DNA of 64,000 nucleotides from assembly GCF_000419605.1 (NCBI RefSeq), contig NZ_ATTI01000001.1, positions 781,501 through 845,500 on the forward strand, written 5' to 3'. Each line of letters begins with the position of its first letter. Within the stretch, counting starts at the first letter, position 1. Below, one piece after another: positions 55,194 to 64,000 of this stretch. The stretch is from Sphingomonas phyllosphaerae 5.2. GTDB lineage: Bacteria; Pseudomonadota; Alphaproteobacteria; Sphingomonadales; Sphingomonadaceae. The position numbers and the translations under genes were made by a program. The notes beneath the pieces were generated by a model. It searched no databases, was not told the DNA's origin, and was given only the letters and a program-made list of their open reading frames with translations.

Positions 55194-57977
55194 GTGACAC
55201 GCCGGATGGGGAGGGTGATCGGCATGACGGGTCTCGCGACCCTCGCGATGCCCGTGGCCGCCCGGCCGCAGGCGCCGCAGCGGGCCGCGATCAGCGTCGA
55301 GCGGATCGATCTCGCCCGGGCGCTCAGGCAATTTTCGAAACAGACCGGCCGGCAGGTGGCCGCGCCGGCCCATCTGCTGCGCGCTCGCAAGGCGACGGCG
55401 GTTGATGGTCGAACCTCGCCGGAAGCGGCGTTGTCGCGGCTGCTGGAGGGCACTGGCCTGTCTTTCCGTACGGTCGATGGCGGCTTCGTCATCGCCGCGC
55501 CGGTTCCGGTCGTTGCGCCGCGCGCAGAGACATTTGACCCGCATGTCGCTCCCGGGCCGATGCCCGACGTCGTCGTCGTCGGCACTCGACTGGACAGTGG
55601 CGAGGCCGTCGATATCCGGCGGCGCGCGCTGCAATCCGTCAACATCCTGACTGACGACGACATCCGGCGCTTTCCCGATACGTCGCTTGCCGATGTCGCG
55701 CGCCGTGTCCCCGGCGTGCAGTTGTCGGTGCGGTCCGGCGGCGGGATCGTCACCGTTCGTGGTCTCAGCCAGGTCGAGGAGCGGCTGAACGGGCGAAACC
55801 TGTCCAGCACGACATTTCGGGGTTTCGACATCGCAGCGCTCCCCGCCGATATCGTCAGCGGAGTGGACGTCTACAAAACGCCGTCGGCCAGCCAGATCGA
55901 AGGCGGCATCGGCGGCGTCATCGATTTCCACACGCGCCGCCCGTTTGACGGCCCCGCCCGTACGGGCATGCTGACCGTCAAGTCTGCGCACGGCAATCTC
56001 GATGATCGCATTCGCCCCTATGTCTCGGGCCATGTCGGTGCCCGCGCCGATGTCGGGGCGGGGGAAATCGGATTGCTGGTCGGCGGCAGCCATCAGGGTC
56101 ATGATATCGGCGGCGACATTTTCCGCGTCGAGACCAACGCTGGGCAGGCGACGCCACAGGGTGATGTGGTCGACGCACCCGCCGAGGCTACGAAACGCTA
56201 TCTGCGCGGCACCAAGACGTTGACCACCGGTTACGCCGCCGCGCAATGGCGGCCGTCCGACGCGGTTGAACTTACCGCCGACCTGCTGGTCAACCGCAGC
56301 GATCTGGACTTCGCCAACGTCTCGCTGACCGCCGGGCTGGCAGACGGCGCGATAACTAGGACGTTTGCCGGTGATCGCGACGGCGATCCGGTGCGTCGGG
56401 CGACTTGGGCCAACGTTCCGCTCACGTCGGCCACGAACCATGGCATCGGGCATTTCGACGCGCGCCAATACGGGCTTAACGCGCGGGTCATCCAGGGTGC
56501 GTTGACAATCCTTGTCGACGCCGCGCTGAGCCGCACCGGCTTTCACTACGGTACGGCCGAACTGTCGCTGCGCACGACCGCATCGCTATTGTCATACGAT
56601 AAGACGGGCGGGATCCCGTACTTCACGGTGGCGGGCGTCGATCCGGAACGGCCGGCGTCGTGGCGACCGGCCAGCTATGACGACGTGCGCGTCGCCAACG
56701 ACAATGAAGAGGCAGCGGGCAGGGTCGACGCGATCTACACCGGCACAGGCCCAATCCGGACGGTGAAGGTCGGGCTGCGGCTGACGCAGCGACGCGTGAC
56801 ACAAAGGCTGGCGGTCGCGAGCGCCTATGCAGCGGACGGCGCATCGTTTTCGGTTCCGGTCGGTCCCAGTGGGTCGCGATTGTTTTCCGACCGCTATCCG
56901 CAGCCGATATGGAACGCGCCGGCACCGGGTTCGCTGGTTCCGGGCCGCGTCGAACGTACGCGAGCGTCGTTCGACCTCGCTCCAATCGTCACAAGACTGG
57001 ACTATGACGGTGCCGAGACGATCGCCAATGCCTATGCGGAGGCGGGCTTCGACCTGATGCTCGGTGCGATCCCCGTACAGGGAGACGTCGGCATCCGTTA
57101 TGCCGAAACCCGCGTTGCGATGCAGCGGCAGGACGGCTCCGGCGCGACGCCGGTCCGTTACGGTCACTGGCTGCCCAGCCTGAACCTGCGCGCGGAACTG
57201 GCCTCGGCCACCTACCTCCGGCTCGGCTGGTCGCGCCAGATCACGCGTCCATCCTTCGCGCAACTCGCCCCCACGACCACGATCGATTTCGTCAATGCGG
57301 TCGGGGAGGCGGGCAACCCGGTGCTGCGCCCGCTGGCAGCGACGCAATATGACGTGGTGCTGGATTATTATTTCGGTCGCCGGGGCAATGCTTACCTCGC
57401 CGGTTTCTACAAGAGTGTCTCCGGCTTCATCCGGATGCAGGCGTTGCCCGAGGAGATCCAGGGCCGCACGCTGCTGATCAACCGGCCGATCAATGCCGAC
57501 GACGGCTGGATCGGCGGGATCGAGGCTGGCTACGTCTACCGCCTGACGTTCCTGCCGGGTGCATGGGCCGGACTGGGCGTACAGGCAAGCTACACGCGGG
57601 TCGCCAGCTTCCGGGTGGACAATGGTGCCGGATATCGTGTGCCGCTGGAGCAACTGTCGCGCGACAACCACGCGCTGTCGGCCACTTACGACCGCGATGG
57701 CGTGACCGCCGATCTGACCTGGGTGTGGCGCAGCCGCATTGTGGAGCTGTCGCGTGGCGACGTGGCGGGGCGGCCATTGTATCGCGATCCCTACGGACAG
57801 CTCGATGCGAACCTTTCGGTCGCACTGACGCCGCGGTTCAATGCGGTGGCGGGCGTCGTCAACGCGCTGCGACGGCGCAGCGCGGAATATTTCGGGGACG
57901 TCCGCCGTCTGCATCAGGTCTTCGTCGAAAGCCGGCGATTTCTGGTCGGGGTGACCTATCGGACGGGGGGGCCATGA
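55194..57977 (+). CDS. TonB-dependent receptor with STN signalling domain (FecA-like)
   Basis: The 927-residue outer-membrane protein has a signal peptide (MTGLATLAMPVAARPQA), an STN domain (about 35-100: RIDLARALRQFSKQTGRQVA, then LSRLLEGTGLSFRTVDGG), a plug (VNILTDDDIRRFPDTSLADV, RVPGVQLSVRSGGGIVTVRG) and a 22-strand barrel ending FLVGVTYRTGG. The STN domain marks it as the signalling receptor for the sigma/FecR pair. A GTG start at 55194 gives a plausible signal peptide; ATG 55206 is an alternative. The motif NGRNL and the DIPVR-like plug are typical of sphingomonad carbohydrate-type receptors. Confidence 0.92.
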   Translation: MTRRMGRVIGMTGLATLAMPVAARPQAPQRAAISVERIDLARALRQFSKQTGRQVAAPAHLLRARKATAVDGRTSPEAALSRLLEGTGLSFRTVDGGFVIAAPVPVVAPRAETFDPHVAPGPMPDVVVVGTRLDSGEAVDIRRRALQSVNILTDDDIRRFPDTSLADVARRVPGVQLSVRSGGGIVTVRGLSQVEERLNGRNLSSTTFRGFDIAALPADIVSGVDVYKTPSASQIEGGIGGVIDFHTRRPFDGPARTGMLTVKSAHGNLDDRIRPYVSGHVGARADVGAGEIGLLVGGSHQGHDIGGDIFRVETNAGQATPQGDVVDAPAEATKRYLRGTKTLTTGYAAAQWRPSDAVELTADLLVNRSDLDFANVSLTAGLADGAITRTFAGDRDGDPVRRATWANVPLTSATNHGIGHFDARQYGLNARVIQGALTILVDAALSRTGFHYGTAELSLRTTASLLSYDKTGGIPYFTVAGVDPERPASWRPASYDDVRVANDNEEAAGRVDAIYTGTGPIRTVKVGLRLTQRRVTQRLAVASAYAADGASFSVPVGPSGSRLFSDRYPQPIWNAPAPGSLVPGRVERTRASFDLAPIVTRLDYDGAETIANAYAEAGFDLMLGAIPVQGDVGIRYAETRVAMQRQDGSGATPVRYGHWLPSLNLRAELASATYLRLGWSRQITRPSFAQLAPTTTIDFVNAVGEAGNPVLRPLAATQYDVVLDYYFGRRGNAYLAGFYKSVSGFIRMQALPEEIQGRTLLINRPINADDGWIGGIEAGYVYRLTFLPGAWAGLGVQASYTRVASFRVDNGAGYRVPLEQLSRDNHALSATYDRDGVTADLTWVWRSRIVELSRGDVAGRPLYRDPYGQLDANLSVALTPRFNAVAGVVNALRRRSAEYFGDVRRLHQVFVESRRFLVGVTYRTGGP

Positions 57978-58084
57978 ACAGCGGGCACGATCCCGCCGGC
58001 TGAGCCGCCGACGTTCCGGAAACCGATCACCACACATCAAAAAACGACCCGGCACAATCGCGTGTCCGGGAGGGGGGAAGTATT

Positions 58085-60748
58085 ATGTCGAAAATGAACC
58101 GCAACGACTGGCTCTACAGCGGCTTGTTGCTGCCGATCATCGCGGCTTGCGCCAGCACCGGTGCCGCGGCGCAGACGTCGACGACGATCGACGCTGCAGC
58201 GAACCCGGCCACCGCCGCCGAAGCGACCAGCTCGACCGCCACCGCTCAGTCCGCTGTCACGCAGGATCCATCCATCGCTGACGTCGTCGTCACCGGCCAG
58301 CGTCTCGGCTTCAGCACGACCAGCCAGATCAAGCGTGATGCGCCCCAGTCGGTCAGCGTGCTGACGACCAGCGATCTGCGCAACATCCCGGACACCATCC
58401 TGATCGATATCGTCCGGCGCGTGCCGGGGCTTCAGGTGTCGCAGGGCGGCGGCGGCGGCATCGTGTCGATTCGCGGCCTCAGCCAGACCGAGAACCGGCT
58501 GAACGGTCGCAACTTCCCGAGCGGCATCGGGCGCAACTTCGACGTCGCCACGTTGCCTGGCGACCTTGTGTCGGGCCTGGCCGTCTACAAGACGCCGACC
58601 GCCGACCAGATCGAGGGCGGCATCGGCGGCATCATCGATTTCCGCACCCGTCGCCCGTTCGATTTTGACGGTTTCGCGGGCGCTTTCACGCTGAAGGGCG
58701 TTCACACGAACCTGGACGACAAGATCGATCCGATTGCCTCGGGCTATCTCTCCAATCGCTGGGAAACCGGCATCGGTGATGTCGGCATCCTGATCGGCGG
58801 CAGTTTCCAGCGTCAGCGCAACGCGCTTGACCTGCTCACCACCAACGGAAATGCATTGCAAACCAACGCCGGCGGGACGAACGTCGACGCGCCGACCTCG
58901 GTCTACAAGCGCTACTTCTTCAACGACAAGGAACTGTCGACCGGTTACGGATCGCTGCAGTTCCGCCCGAGCGACGAGCTCGAGATGGCCGTCGACGTAC
59001 TCTACAACAGCACGAGCAATCTTGGCGGCTTGCACAACCTGAGCGTCAATCTGCAGAACGGCACGCCGACGGGTGCGTTTGCGGTCCATCCGAACAGCAA
59101 TGCGTTCCGCTCTGGCAACTACCGCGACGTGCCTCTCGAATCAGGGCTGGATGTGTTCGGCGCCAAGCTCGATGCGTTGCAGGCGGCTTACAACGCCACC
59201 TACAAGAACGACAACGCAACGATCAGCTTTGACGCGGCCTACACCCGCTCCACCAACAATGCGCCGGGCGGCGGCATTGCAATGCGCACCACGGCACCCA
59301 CGGTCGCCTACGATGCCGACGTGCTGTACCCATCGTTCAACGTCGGCGGCGTCGACCAGACCAATGCTGCCAATTTCGCGTTCAACAATTTCTACGAGTA
59401 CATCAATCGCGACAAGAGTGATGACATCGCGCTGCGGCTCGATGCGACGTACAACTTCGGGGGAACGCTGCGCACGGTCCAGTTCGGACTGCGTTACGAT
59501 CATCGCGACATCGAACATACCGGGGGCTTCCGCGGCCTCCCCGTGCCTGCGAACGTCAGCGGCGTGGTAGCCAGCGGCCTGAGCGTGCAGACCGACAACA
59601 ACCTGTACGAAGGCACGCCGGTCACCCAACGTCAGTGGGCGACTTTCGACAAGCGGTCGTTGTCGACCTACATCGGTTCGACGCGTCAGGTGTTCGGCAT
59701 TTCGGGCGGCGTGCCCGACAGTCCGGCATCGGCCTATGACGGGCTGGAAAAGGTGCTTTCGGCGTACGGTATGGCCAGCTTCGCGGTTCCCATCCTGGGC
59801 ATTCCCGTAGACGGCAACGTCGGCGTCCGCGTCATGCAGACCGACTTCACTTTGAACGGCACCACCACGAGCACGACCACGGTCGGCGGGGTGACCACGA
59901 GTGCGCTAACCCCGCAGGTGACCGGCAGCAAGTATGTCGACGTCCTGCCAAGCGCCAACCTGCGCCTGACGCTGGCCGACGAGCTGTTCCTGCGCCTGAG
60001 CTATTCGAAGCAGCTCACCCGTCCGGGCTTCGGGCAGCTGGCACCGGTTACTGTACTCAACTTCCAGGACCGCATCGGATCCTCCGGCAACCCGGCGCTT
60101 AAACCCCTGCGCGCCGATCAGCTCGATGCCTCGCTGGAATATTATTTCGGCACGGACAACAGCGTCTACGTCGCGGCCTTCTACAAGGACGTTGCCGGCT
60201 TCATTCGCAATGAAACGACCGCGGCGGCGGTGTCGGGGTTCCAGATTACCCGGCCGACCAACGCCAGTAACGGTTACGTCGCGGGTGCCGAAATCGGTTA
60301 CCGGCAGAACTTCGCCTTCCTGCCGGGCGCGCTGTCGGGTCTGGGCGTGCAGGGCAGCTACACCTATGTAGAGGGTAGTCGTTCGGCTAATGCAGCCGGT
60401 TATGTCGTACCGTACGAACAGATCACCCGTAACAACTACCAGCTGTCGGGCTTCTACCGGAAGTACGGGATCAGCGCGAACGTCAATTGGGTGTGGCGCA
60501 GCCGCTTGCTGGAAGCGACCAGCAACGATCCGCGCGGTCGCCCGGATTACCGCACGCCGTTCGGGCAGCTTGATGCCAACCTGATCTACGCCGTGTCGCC
60601 ACGCGTGAACCTGATCGTCAGCGGGGTGAACCTCACCCAGTCGCTGATCCGGCGCGCTTTCCAGGATGACCGCTTCTTCGCGCAGAACGCGCTGGAGAAC
60701 CGCCGCATCCTCGCCGGCTTCCAGATCAAGCTGGGTGGCGGGATCTGA
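58085..60748 (+). CDS. TonB-dependent receptor (no STN domain)
   Basis: The 887-residue protein has a signal peptide (LLLPIIAACASTGAAAQ), an Ala/Thr-rich linker, a TonB box region (DVVVTGQRL), a plug (SVLTTSDLRNIPDTILIDIV, IRGLSQTENRLNGRNFPSG) and a barrel ending FQIKLGGGI. It is a paralogue of the receptor upstream, sharing the plug motif with NGRN and GGIGGIIDFRTRRPF. GGGGGGAAG precedes the ATG. It likely imports the ligand of the locus. Confidence 0.94.
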   Translation: MSKMNRNDWLYSGLLLPIIAACASTGAAAQTSTTIDAAANPATAAEATSSTATAQSAVTQDPSIADVVVTGQRLGFSTTSQIKRDAPQSVSVLTTSDLRNIPDTILIDIVRRVPGLQVSQGGGGGIVSIRGLSQTENRLNGRNFPSGIGRNFDVATLPGDLVSGLAVYKTPTADQIEGGIGGIIDFRTRRPFDFDGFAGAFTLKGVHTNLDDKIDPIASGYLSNRWETGIGDVGILIGGSFQRQRNALDLLTTNGNALQTNAGGTNVDAPTSVYKRYFFNDKELSTGYGSLQFRPSDELEMAVDVLYNSTSNLGGLHNLSVNLQNGTPTGAFAVHPNSNAFRSGNYRDVPLESGLDVFGAKLDALQAAYNATYKNDNATISFDAAYTRSTNNAPGGGIAMRTTAPTVAYDADVLYPSFNVGGVDQTNAANFAFNNFYEYINRDKSDDIALRLDATYNFGGTLRTVQFGLRYDHRDIEHTGGFRGLPVPANVSGVVASGLSVQTDNNLYEGTPVTQRQWATFDKRSLSTYIGSTRQVFGISGGVPDSPASAYDGLEKVLSAYGMASFAVPILGIPVDGNVGVRVMQTDFTLNGTTTSTTTVGGVTTSALTPQVTGSKYVDVLPSANLRLTLADELFLRLSYSKQLTRPGFGQLAPVTVLNFQDRIGSSGNPALKPLRADQLDASLEYYFGTDNSVYVAAFYKDVAGFIRNETTAAAVSGFQITRPTNASNGYVAGAEIGYRQNFAFLPGALSGLGVQGSYTYVEGSRSANAAGYVVPYEQITRNNYQLSGFYRKYGISANVNWVWRSRLLEATSNDPRGRPDYRTPFGQLDANLIYAVSPRVNLIVSGVNLTQSLIRRAFQDDRFFAQNALENRRILAGFQIKLGGGI

Positions 60749-60756
60749 CGACCCTT

Positions 60757-60784
60757 GCCGCCCCGACCACACGGCCGGGGCGGC
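60757..60784 (+). terminator. Hairpin terminator after the second receptor
   Basis: GCCGCCCCG and CGGGGCGGC form a 9-bp stem with a 10-nt loop, 9 bp after the receptor stop. It may attenuate read-through into the glycosidase-like gene. No clear T-run. Confidence 0.6.
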
Positions 60785-60811
60785 ATCACTGAACCAACAT
60801 CGGAGTTGAGG

Positions 60812-62584
60812 ATGATCGACGACACGGCTTTTTCCCGCCGAACGCTCCTGATGGGTGCTGCGGCTACATCCCTGGCCGCTGTGCCGGCGGTGGGCGCGCA
60901 ACGTGCCGCGGCGGCCAATCCCGCCGGATTGCGGCTGCTCACCTCCACCGATGGTATCAACACCCCGCCGCGCGGCGGCGGCGTAATGAAGTTTAGCTTC
61001 GCCAACCCCGAACCATCCATCGATTTCGCCGGCCTGGTGTTCGGGTTCGAGATCATCACGTTCGAGAACAACTACGGCATCGATCCCGCGATGGTCAGCG
61101 TGGAGCGCGGGGACGCCACGCTGCGGCTCACCGCCACCGGCCTGACCTGGGCCGGGGGACAGCAACGCCGGCCGGGTCGCCTGGTCGCGACGATGACTCG
61201 CGGCGGCGACGGCGCGGTCGAATGGACCGTGGCCGCACAGATGGACATCCCCGTCAAAGCGGTGAAGACCCTGGTGCGCGGGCTACCGCGCGGCCGGCTG
61301 TCGATGGCTGCCGAGCAGTGGGACGACACCGGCGAGAACGAGCGCGTCTACGAATATCCCATGCTGACGGGTGGCATGGCGACGCCGTTCATGGCGATCG
61401 AGGACAAGGCGGGGAAGGTCTGGGGCATCTCCGCCCTCCAGACGGAGGTTCGCCCGGCGCGCTTCGCCTTCCTGCCCGGCCCCGACGCGTTCAAGATCGA
61501 ACTGCTCTCCGAACAGGCGGGGTGGGATCGCCGGAACGCCGTGGAGACATGCCGCTGGCGGATCGCGGCGGATGCCGACATCACCGCGGCGGCACGACGG
61601 CATTTCGCTACCGTCGAGAAGAGCTGGAACATCCCGGATTTCGCCGCGCGGCAGGATGCGCCGGCGTGGATGAAGCAGCTCGCCTGCGTCGTCGCCCTAC
61701 ATGGCGAACATTGGACCGGATACGTCTTCAACGATTTCGCCCGCCAGCTCGAGATCCTGCGCTGGATCGCGCGACAGATCGATCCGGCGACGGTCATGGT
61801 GTTCCTGCCCGGTTGGGACGCGCGCTATTACTGGGATTATCCGGCGTTCACGCCCGGTTCGCGTCCCGGTGGGGAAGCCGGGCTGAAGCGGCTGATCCGG
61901 GAGGCGCGCAAGCTTGGCTTCCGCATTGCGCTGATGTTCGGCTCCAACGTCGCCAATCCCGCGTCTCCTGCCTTCGCGCAGGTCGCCGACGCGCGCCTGC
62001 TCGACGTCTACGGGTCGCAATTCCCGGCTAATTACGTCGACTGGGACGGCGACCGGAAGGGCGACGGGCCGATGGTCTTCATGAACCTGGGGGTCGACAG
62101 CTGGCGTCGCCACCTGACCGGTCGCATCGCCGATATGCTCGACCGCACCGGCGCCGACGCCTATTTCCTCGATATCTGCGGCCTGTGGGAAAACAACACC
62201 CAGGGCGACATGTTGCTCGGCACGCGAACGCTGGTTTCCGAACTCGCGCAGCGACACCCCGGCGTGGGTGCCGTCGCGGAAATGCAATATGACGCGCAAA
62301 TGGGGTTCATCCCGATGAACCATGTGGCACGCTACCCGCTTTACCCGCAGGCGAGCGATGGCAAGGTCGCGTCGTTCAACCATCTCAGCTGGCCAGCGCC
62401 GGGACCGGGATCGACCGGCGTCCACGAGTACGGGTTCAACACCTATCGCCCTGTCACGATTGACCAGCGGCAGATCCCGACCATCACGTTTGTCGACGAT
62501 AGCTTCACCGACCAGCGTGCCGCCATCATGCGCGATCTCGCGACCGCGCGGGCGCGCTTCGCGAAGCGGAACGGGCGGACATGA
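60812..62584 (+). CDS. Tat-exported glycoside-hydrolase-like protein
   Basis: 590 residues from ATG 60812 (GGAGTTGAGG upstream). A twin-arginine signal (SRRTLLMGAAATSLAAVPAV) precedes a beta-rich domain (about 60-290) and a TIM-barrel-like half: VMVFLPGWDARYYWDYPAFT, EARKLGFRIALMFGSNVANP, then YFLDICGLWENNTQGDML with an Asp placed like a barrel catalytic acid. This resembles DUF6259-type glycosidases; the exact GH family cannot be fixed by eye. It lies between receptors and a GntR regulator, consistent with cleavage of the imported glycan. Confidence 0.7.
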   Translation: MIDDTAFSRRTLLMGAAATSLAAVPAVGAQRAAAANPAGLRLLTSTDGINTPPRGGGVMKFSFANPEPSIDFAGLVFGFEIITFENNYGIDPAMVSVERGDATLRLTATGLTWAGGQQRRPGRLVATMTRGGDGAVEWTVAAQMDIPVKAVKTLVRGLPRGRLSMAAEQWDDTGENERVYEYPMLTGGMATPFMAIEDKAGKVWGISALQTEVRPARFAFLPGPDAFKIELLSEQAGWDRRNAVETCRWRIAADADITAAARRHFATVEKSWNIPDFAARQDAPAWMKQLACVVALHGEHWTGYVFNDFARQLEILRWIARQIDPATVMVFLPGWDARYYWDYPAFTPGSRPGGEAGLKRLIREARKLGFRIALMFGSNVANPASPAFAQVADARLLDVYGSQFPANYVDWDGDRKGDGPMVFMNLGVDSWRRHLTGRIADMLDRTGADAYFLDICGLWENNTQGDMLLGTRTLVSELAQRHPGVGAVAEMQYDAQMGFIPMNHVARYPLYPQASDGKVASFNHLSWPAPGPGSTGVHEYGFNTYRPVTIDQRQIPTITFVDDSFTDQRAAIMRDLATARARFAKRNGRT

Positions 62585-63366
62585 TCCATCCGGATGGCGA
62601 GCCGTCCGGCGCGCCCGCGCGCGCGCGGGCGCGCGGAAACGAGGCGGACCATCCCGTGGAGCCGGAGGCGCGCGGATCGGGGCGGCGGTTGCGCGGCGCG
62701 ATTGCATATCGTCTGGGCACCGCAATCCTCTCCGGCGAACATGGGCCGGGCGATGTCCTGCCCAGCGAGACGGAGGGCTCGGACGCTCTGCGAGTATCGC
62801 GCACCGCGTATCGCGAGGCGATCCGCACGCTCGCCGCCAAGGGGCTGATCGAGAGCCGGCCGCGCCTCGGAACGACAGTGCTGCCACGGCATCGCTGGAA
62901 CATGCTCGATCCCGACGTGCTGGTCTGGACCTTCTCCGGCGAGCCCGACATGACGATCGTGCGCAATTTGTTCGAATTGCGCGCGATGGTGGAGCCGCAG
63001 GCCGCCGCGATCGCAGCGGAACGTCGCAGTCGCGCCGATATCAAGGCGATCCGCGGTGCGCTGGCTGCGATGGCGCGCCACGGGCTGGACCACGCCGCAG
63101 GTCAGGCGGCCGACTGCGCCTTCCATGACGCGATCCTTCGCGCCACCGGTAACGATTACCTGACCGTGCTGTCGAGCAGCATCGGCACCGCCGTGACGAT
63201 GACCACGCAGTTTAAGCAACGTTCGCGCGCGCTGCCGCGCGATCCCATTCCCGGCCATCGCCGCGTCTTCGACGCGATCGTCGCGCAGGATCCCGTCGCG
63301 GCGGCGGCGGCGATGCGCGTGCTGGTCGATCAGGCGCTCGAGGACACGAGGCAAGCGATGGAATGA
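62581..63366 (+). CDS. GntR-family regulator, FadR subfamily
   Basis: The 261-residue protein has an N-terminal winged helix (GRRLRGAIAYRLGTAILSGE, LRVSRTAYREAIRTLAAKGL) after a charged 30-residue extension, and an FCD ligand domain (LFELRAMVEPQAAAIAAERR, CAFHDAILRATGNDYLTVLS, GHRRVFDAIVAQDP) whose His and Asp residues may bind a metal. It starts 4 bp inside the glycosidase-like gene (ATGA overlap). FadR-type regulators here usually sense sugar acids, suggesting uronate or aldonate metabolism; this is inference. Confidence 0.92.
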   Translation: MIHPDGEPSGAPARARARGNEADHPVEPEARGSGRRLRGAIAYRLGTAILSGEHGPGDVLPSETEGSDALRVSRTAYREAIRTLAAKGLIESRPRLGTTVLPRHRWNMLDPDVLVWTFSGEPDMTIVRNLFELRAMVEPQAAAIAAERRSRADIKAIRGALAAMARHGLDHAAGQAADCAFHDAILRATGNDYLTVLSSSIGTAVTMTTQFKQRSRALPRDPIPGHRRVFDAIVAQDPVAAAAAMRVLVDQALEDTRQAME

Positions 63367-63454
63367 CGATCGGCTGCCCCGCATGGGGAATGCCGATCGC
63401 AAGGAACGATCACGATAATGAAAACGGGCCGGACATCCGGCGGGAGAGAATGAC

Positions 63455-64000
63455 ATGACCGATGCACGACACGAACCTTGCTGCGACCACGGCGTGACGC
63501 ATGAGCGAGCGGCGAACTTCAGCGTCGATCGCCGCGGCATGTTGCTGGGCAGTGCGACGCTCGGCGCGGGATTTCTGCTGCCGGGTGGTGCGGTGGCGGA
63601 GGCGGGTACCGCGATCGATTTGGCGCCGGCCGCCGTCCCGACCGCATCGACCACCGGTGAGGATCTGCGCCTACTTAAACTGTTCGACACGGCTGCGCCC
63701 GCGGCGTCGACCGACACCGCGCGCGGTATGTGGAGCGGCTGGCCCCATCGTGACACGCAATGGATCGACCTCACCTGGACCGCGCCGGTCACGACCGGGC
63801 GGATCGAGGTCTATTGGGCGATCGACGGCAGTGAGGTGGCGCTGCCCAAGCGCGCGCAATTGTCGCGCTGGGACGGTGACCGCTACGTCCCCGTGCCGCT
63901 GCGCCGCCCGCCGACGTTGGGTAACGACGTGTACGACACCTTCGAGTTCGCACCGCTCAGCACGGATCGGCTGCGGCTGGAGGTGGAGCCGGTCGCCGGC
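63455..64000 (+). CDS. Tat-exported carbohydrate-active-type protein (3' partial)
   Basis: An open frame from ATG 63455 (GGGAGAG upstream) to the window end, 182 codons. It has a twin-arginine-like start (VDRRGMLLGSATLGAGFLLP) and then a discoidin/F5-8C-like beta-sandwich (PHRDTQWIDLTWTAPVTTGR, IEVYWAIDGSE, LSRWDGDRYVPVPLRR). Such domains accompany secreted glycosidases of the GH127-type neighbourhood. The catalytic part lies beyond the window. Consistent with a glycan-degradation locus. Confidence 0.72.
   Translation, partial: MTDARHEPCCDHGVTHERAANFSVDRRGMLLGSATLGAGFLLPGGAVAEAGTAIDLAPAAVPTASTTGEDLRLLKLFDTAAPAASTDTARGMWSGWPHRDTQWIDLTWTAPVTTGRIEVYWAIDGSEVALPKRAQLSRWDGDRYVPVPLRRPPTLGNDVYDTFEFAPLSTDRLRLEVEPVAG

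Noticed and set aside
55050..58055. Long minus-strand frames opposite the STN receptor
   Set aside because: They lack motifs and start signals; the receptor on the plus strand is well supported.
1..64000. CRISPR arrays, tRNA or rRNA genes, riboswitches and phage integration sites
   Set aside because: No regularly spaced repeats, cloverleaf-like sequences or rRNA-like stretches were noticed when reading through; a dedicated scan would be needed to be sure.

Overview
The window looks like chromosome of an alphaproteobacterium of the Sphingomonadaceae (Sphingomonas-like). The signs are high GC, many TonB-dependent receptors, four proteins ending in the sphingomonad PEPxxWA-CTERM sorting signal, two MucR-type regulators, a DUF6894 protein, and a FecI/FecR/receptor module. 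No rRNA, tRNA or CRISPR array was seen.

Region 1 (1-9570) is a high-GC block. A tightly overlapping minus-strand operon encodes a di-heme cytochrome c, an astacin metalloprotease, a YbaY-like beta-barrel protein, a caspase-fold peptidase and an unknown protein that runs off the window. It is followed on the plus strand by two small membrane proteins, a heavily broken peptidoglycan-binding protein gene and a LuxR-type response regulator.

Region 2 (about 9.6-30.4 kb) is a mosaic accessory island, AT-richer in parts. It holds two FeeM-like N-acyltransferase genes, each associated with a paralogous FxDxF PEPxxWA-CTERM protein; another PEPxxWA-CTERM protein; a TonB-C-domain protein; and a V8-like serine protease preceded by a small protein that might be its inhibitor. 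It also holds a MucR regulator and a divergent pair of SHOCT-domain membrane proteins. Cutting through it are several copies and ends of one IS6-family element, an IS5 element, IS3, IS256 and IS5 remnants, and two copies of a 206-bp MITE whose ends resemble those of the IS6 element. A UvrD-like helicase was decapitated by an IS6 copy.

Region 3 (30.6-41.1 kb) is core-like. It has a PAS hybrid histidine kinase, a COG4705 membrane protein, and a complete heavy-metal-type RND efflux operon (adaptor, pump, outer-membrane factor) co-transcribed with its own OmpR-type regulator and sensor kinase.

Region 4 (41.3-53.3 kb) is again accessory: an IS1182 element, a second MucR, two HU/IHF-type proteins, an IS3 remnant, a full-length and an IS6-truncated chemoreceptor, a frameshifted Crp/Fnr regulator, a PEPxxWA-CTERM protein, a repeated ~100-bp hairpin element and two more IS6 copies.

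Region 5 (53.6-64 kb) reads as a nutrient-uptake locus on one strand: ECF sigma factor, FecR anti-sigma, a receptor with an STN signalling domain, a second TonB-dependent receptor, a Tat-exported glycosidase-like protein, a FadR-type GntR regulator and a second Tat-exported protein cut by the window edge. The likely job is sensing, importing and degrading a glycan or glycoside; the substrate cannot be read from the sequence.
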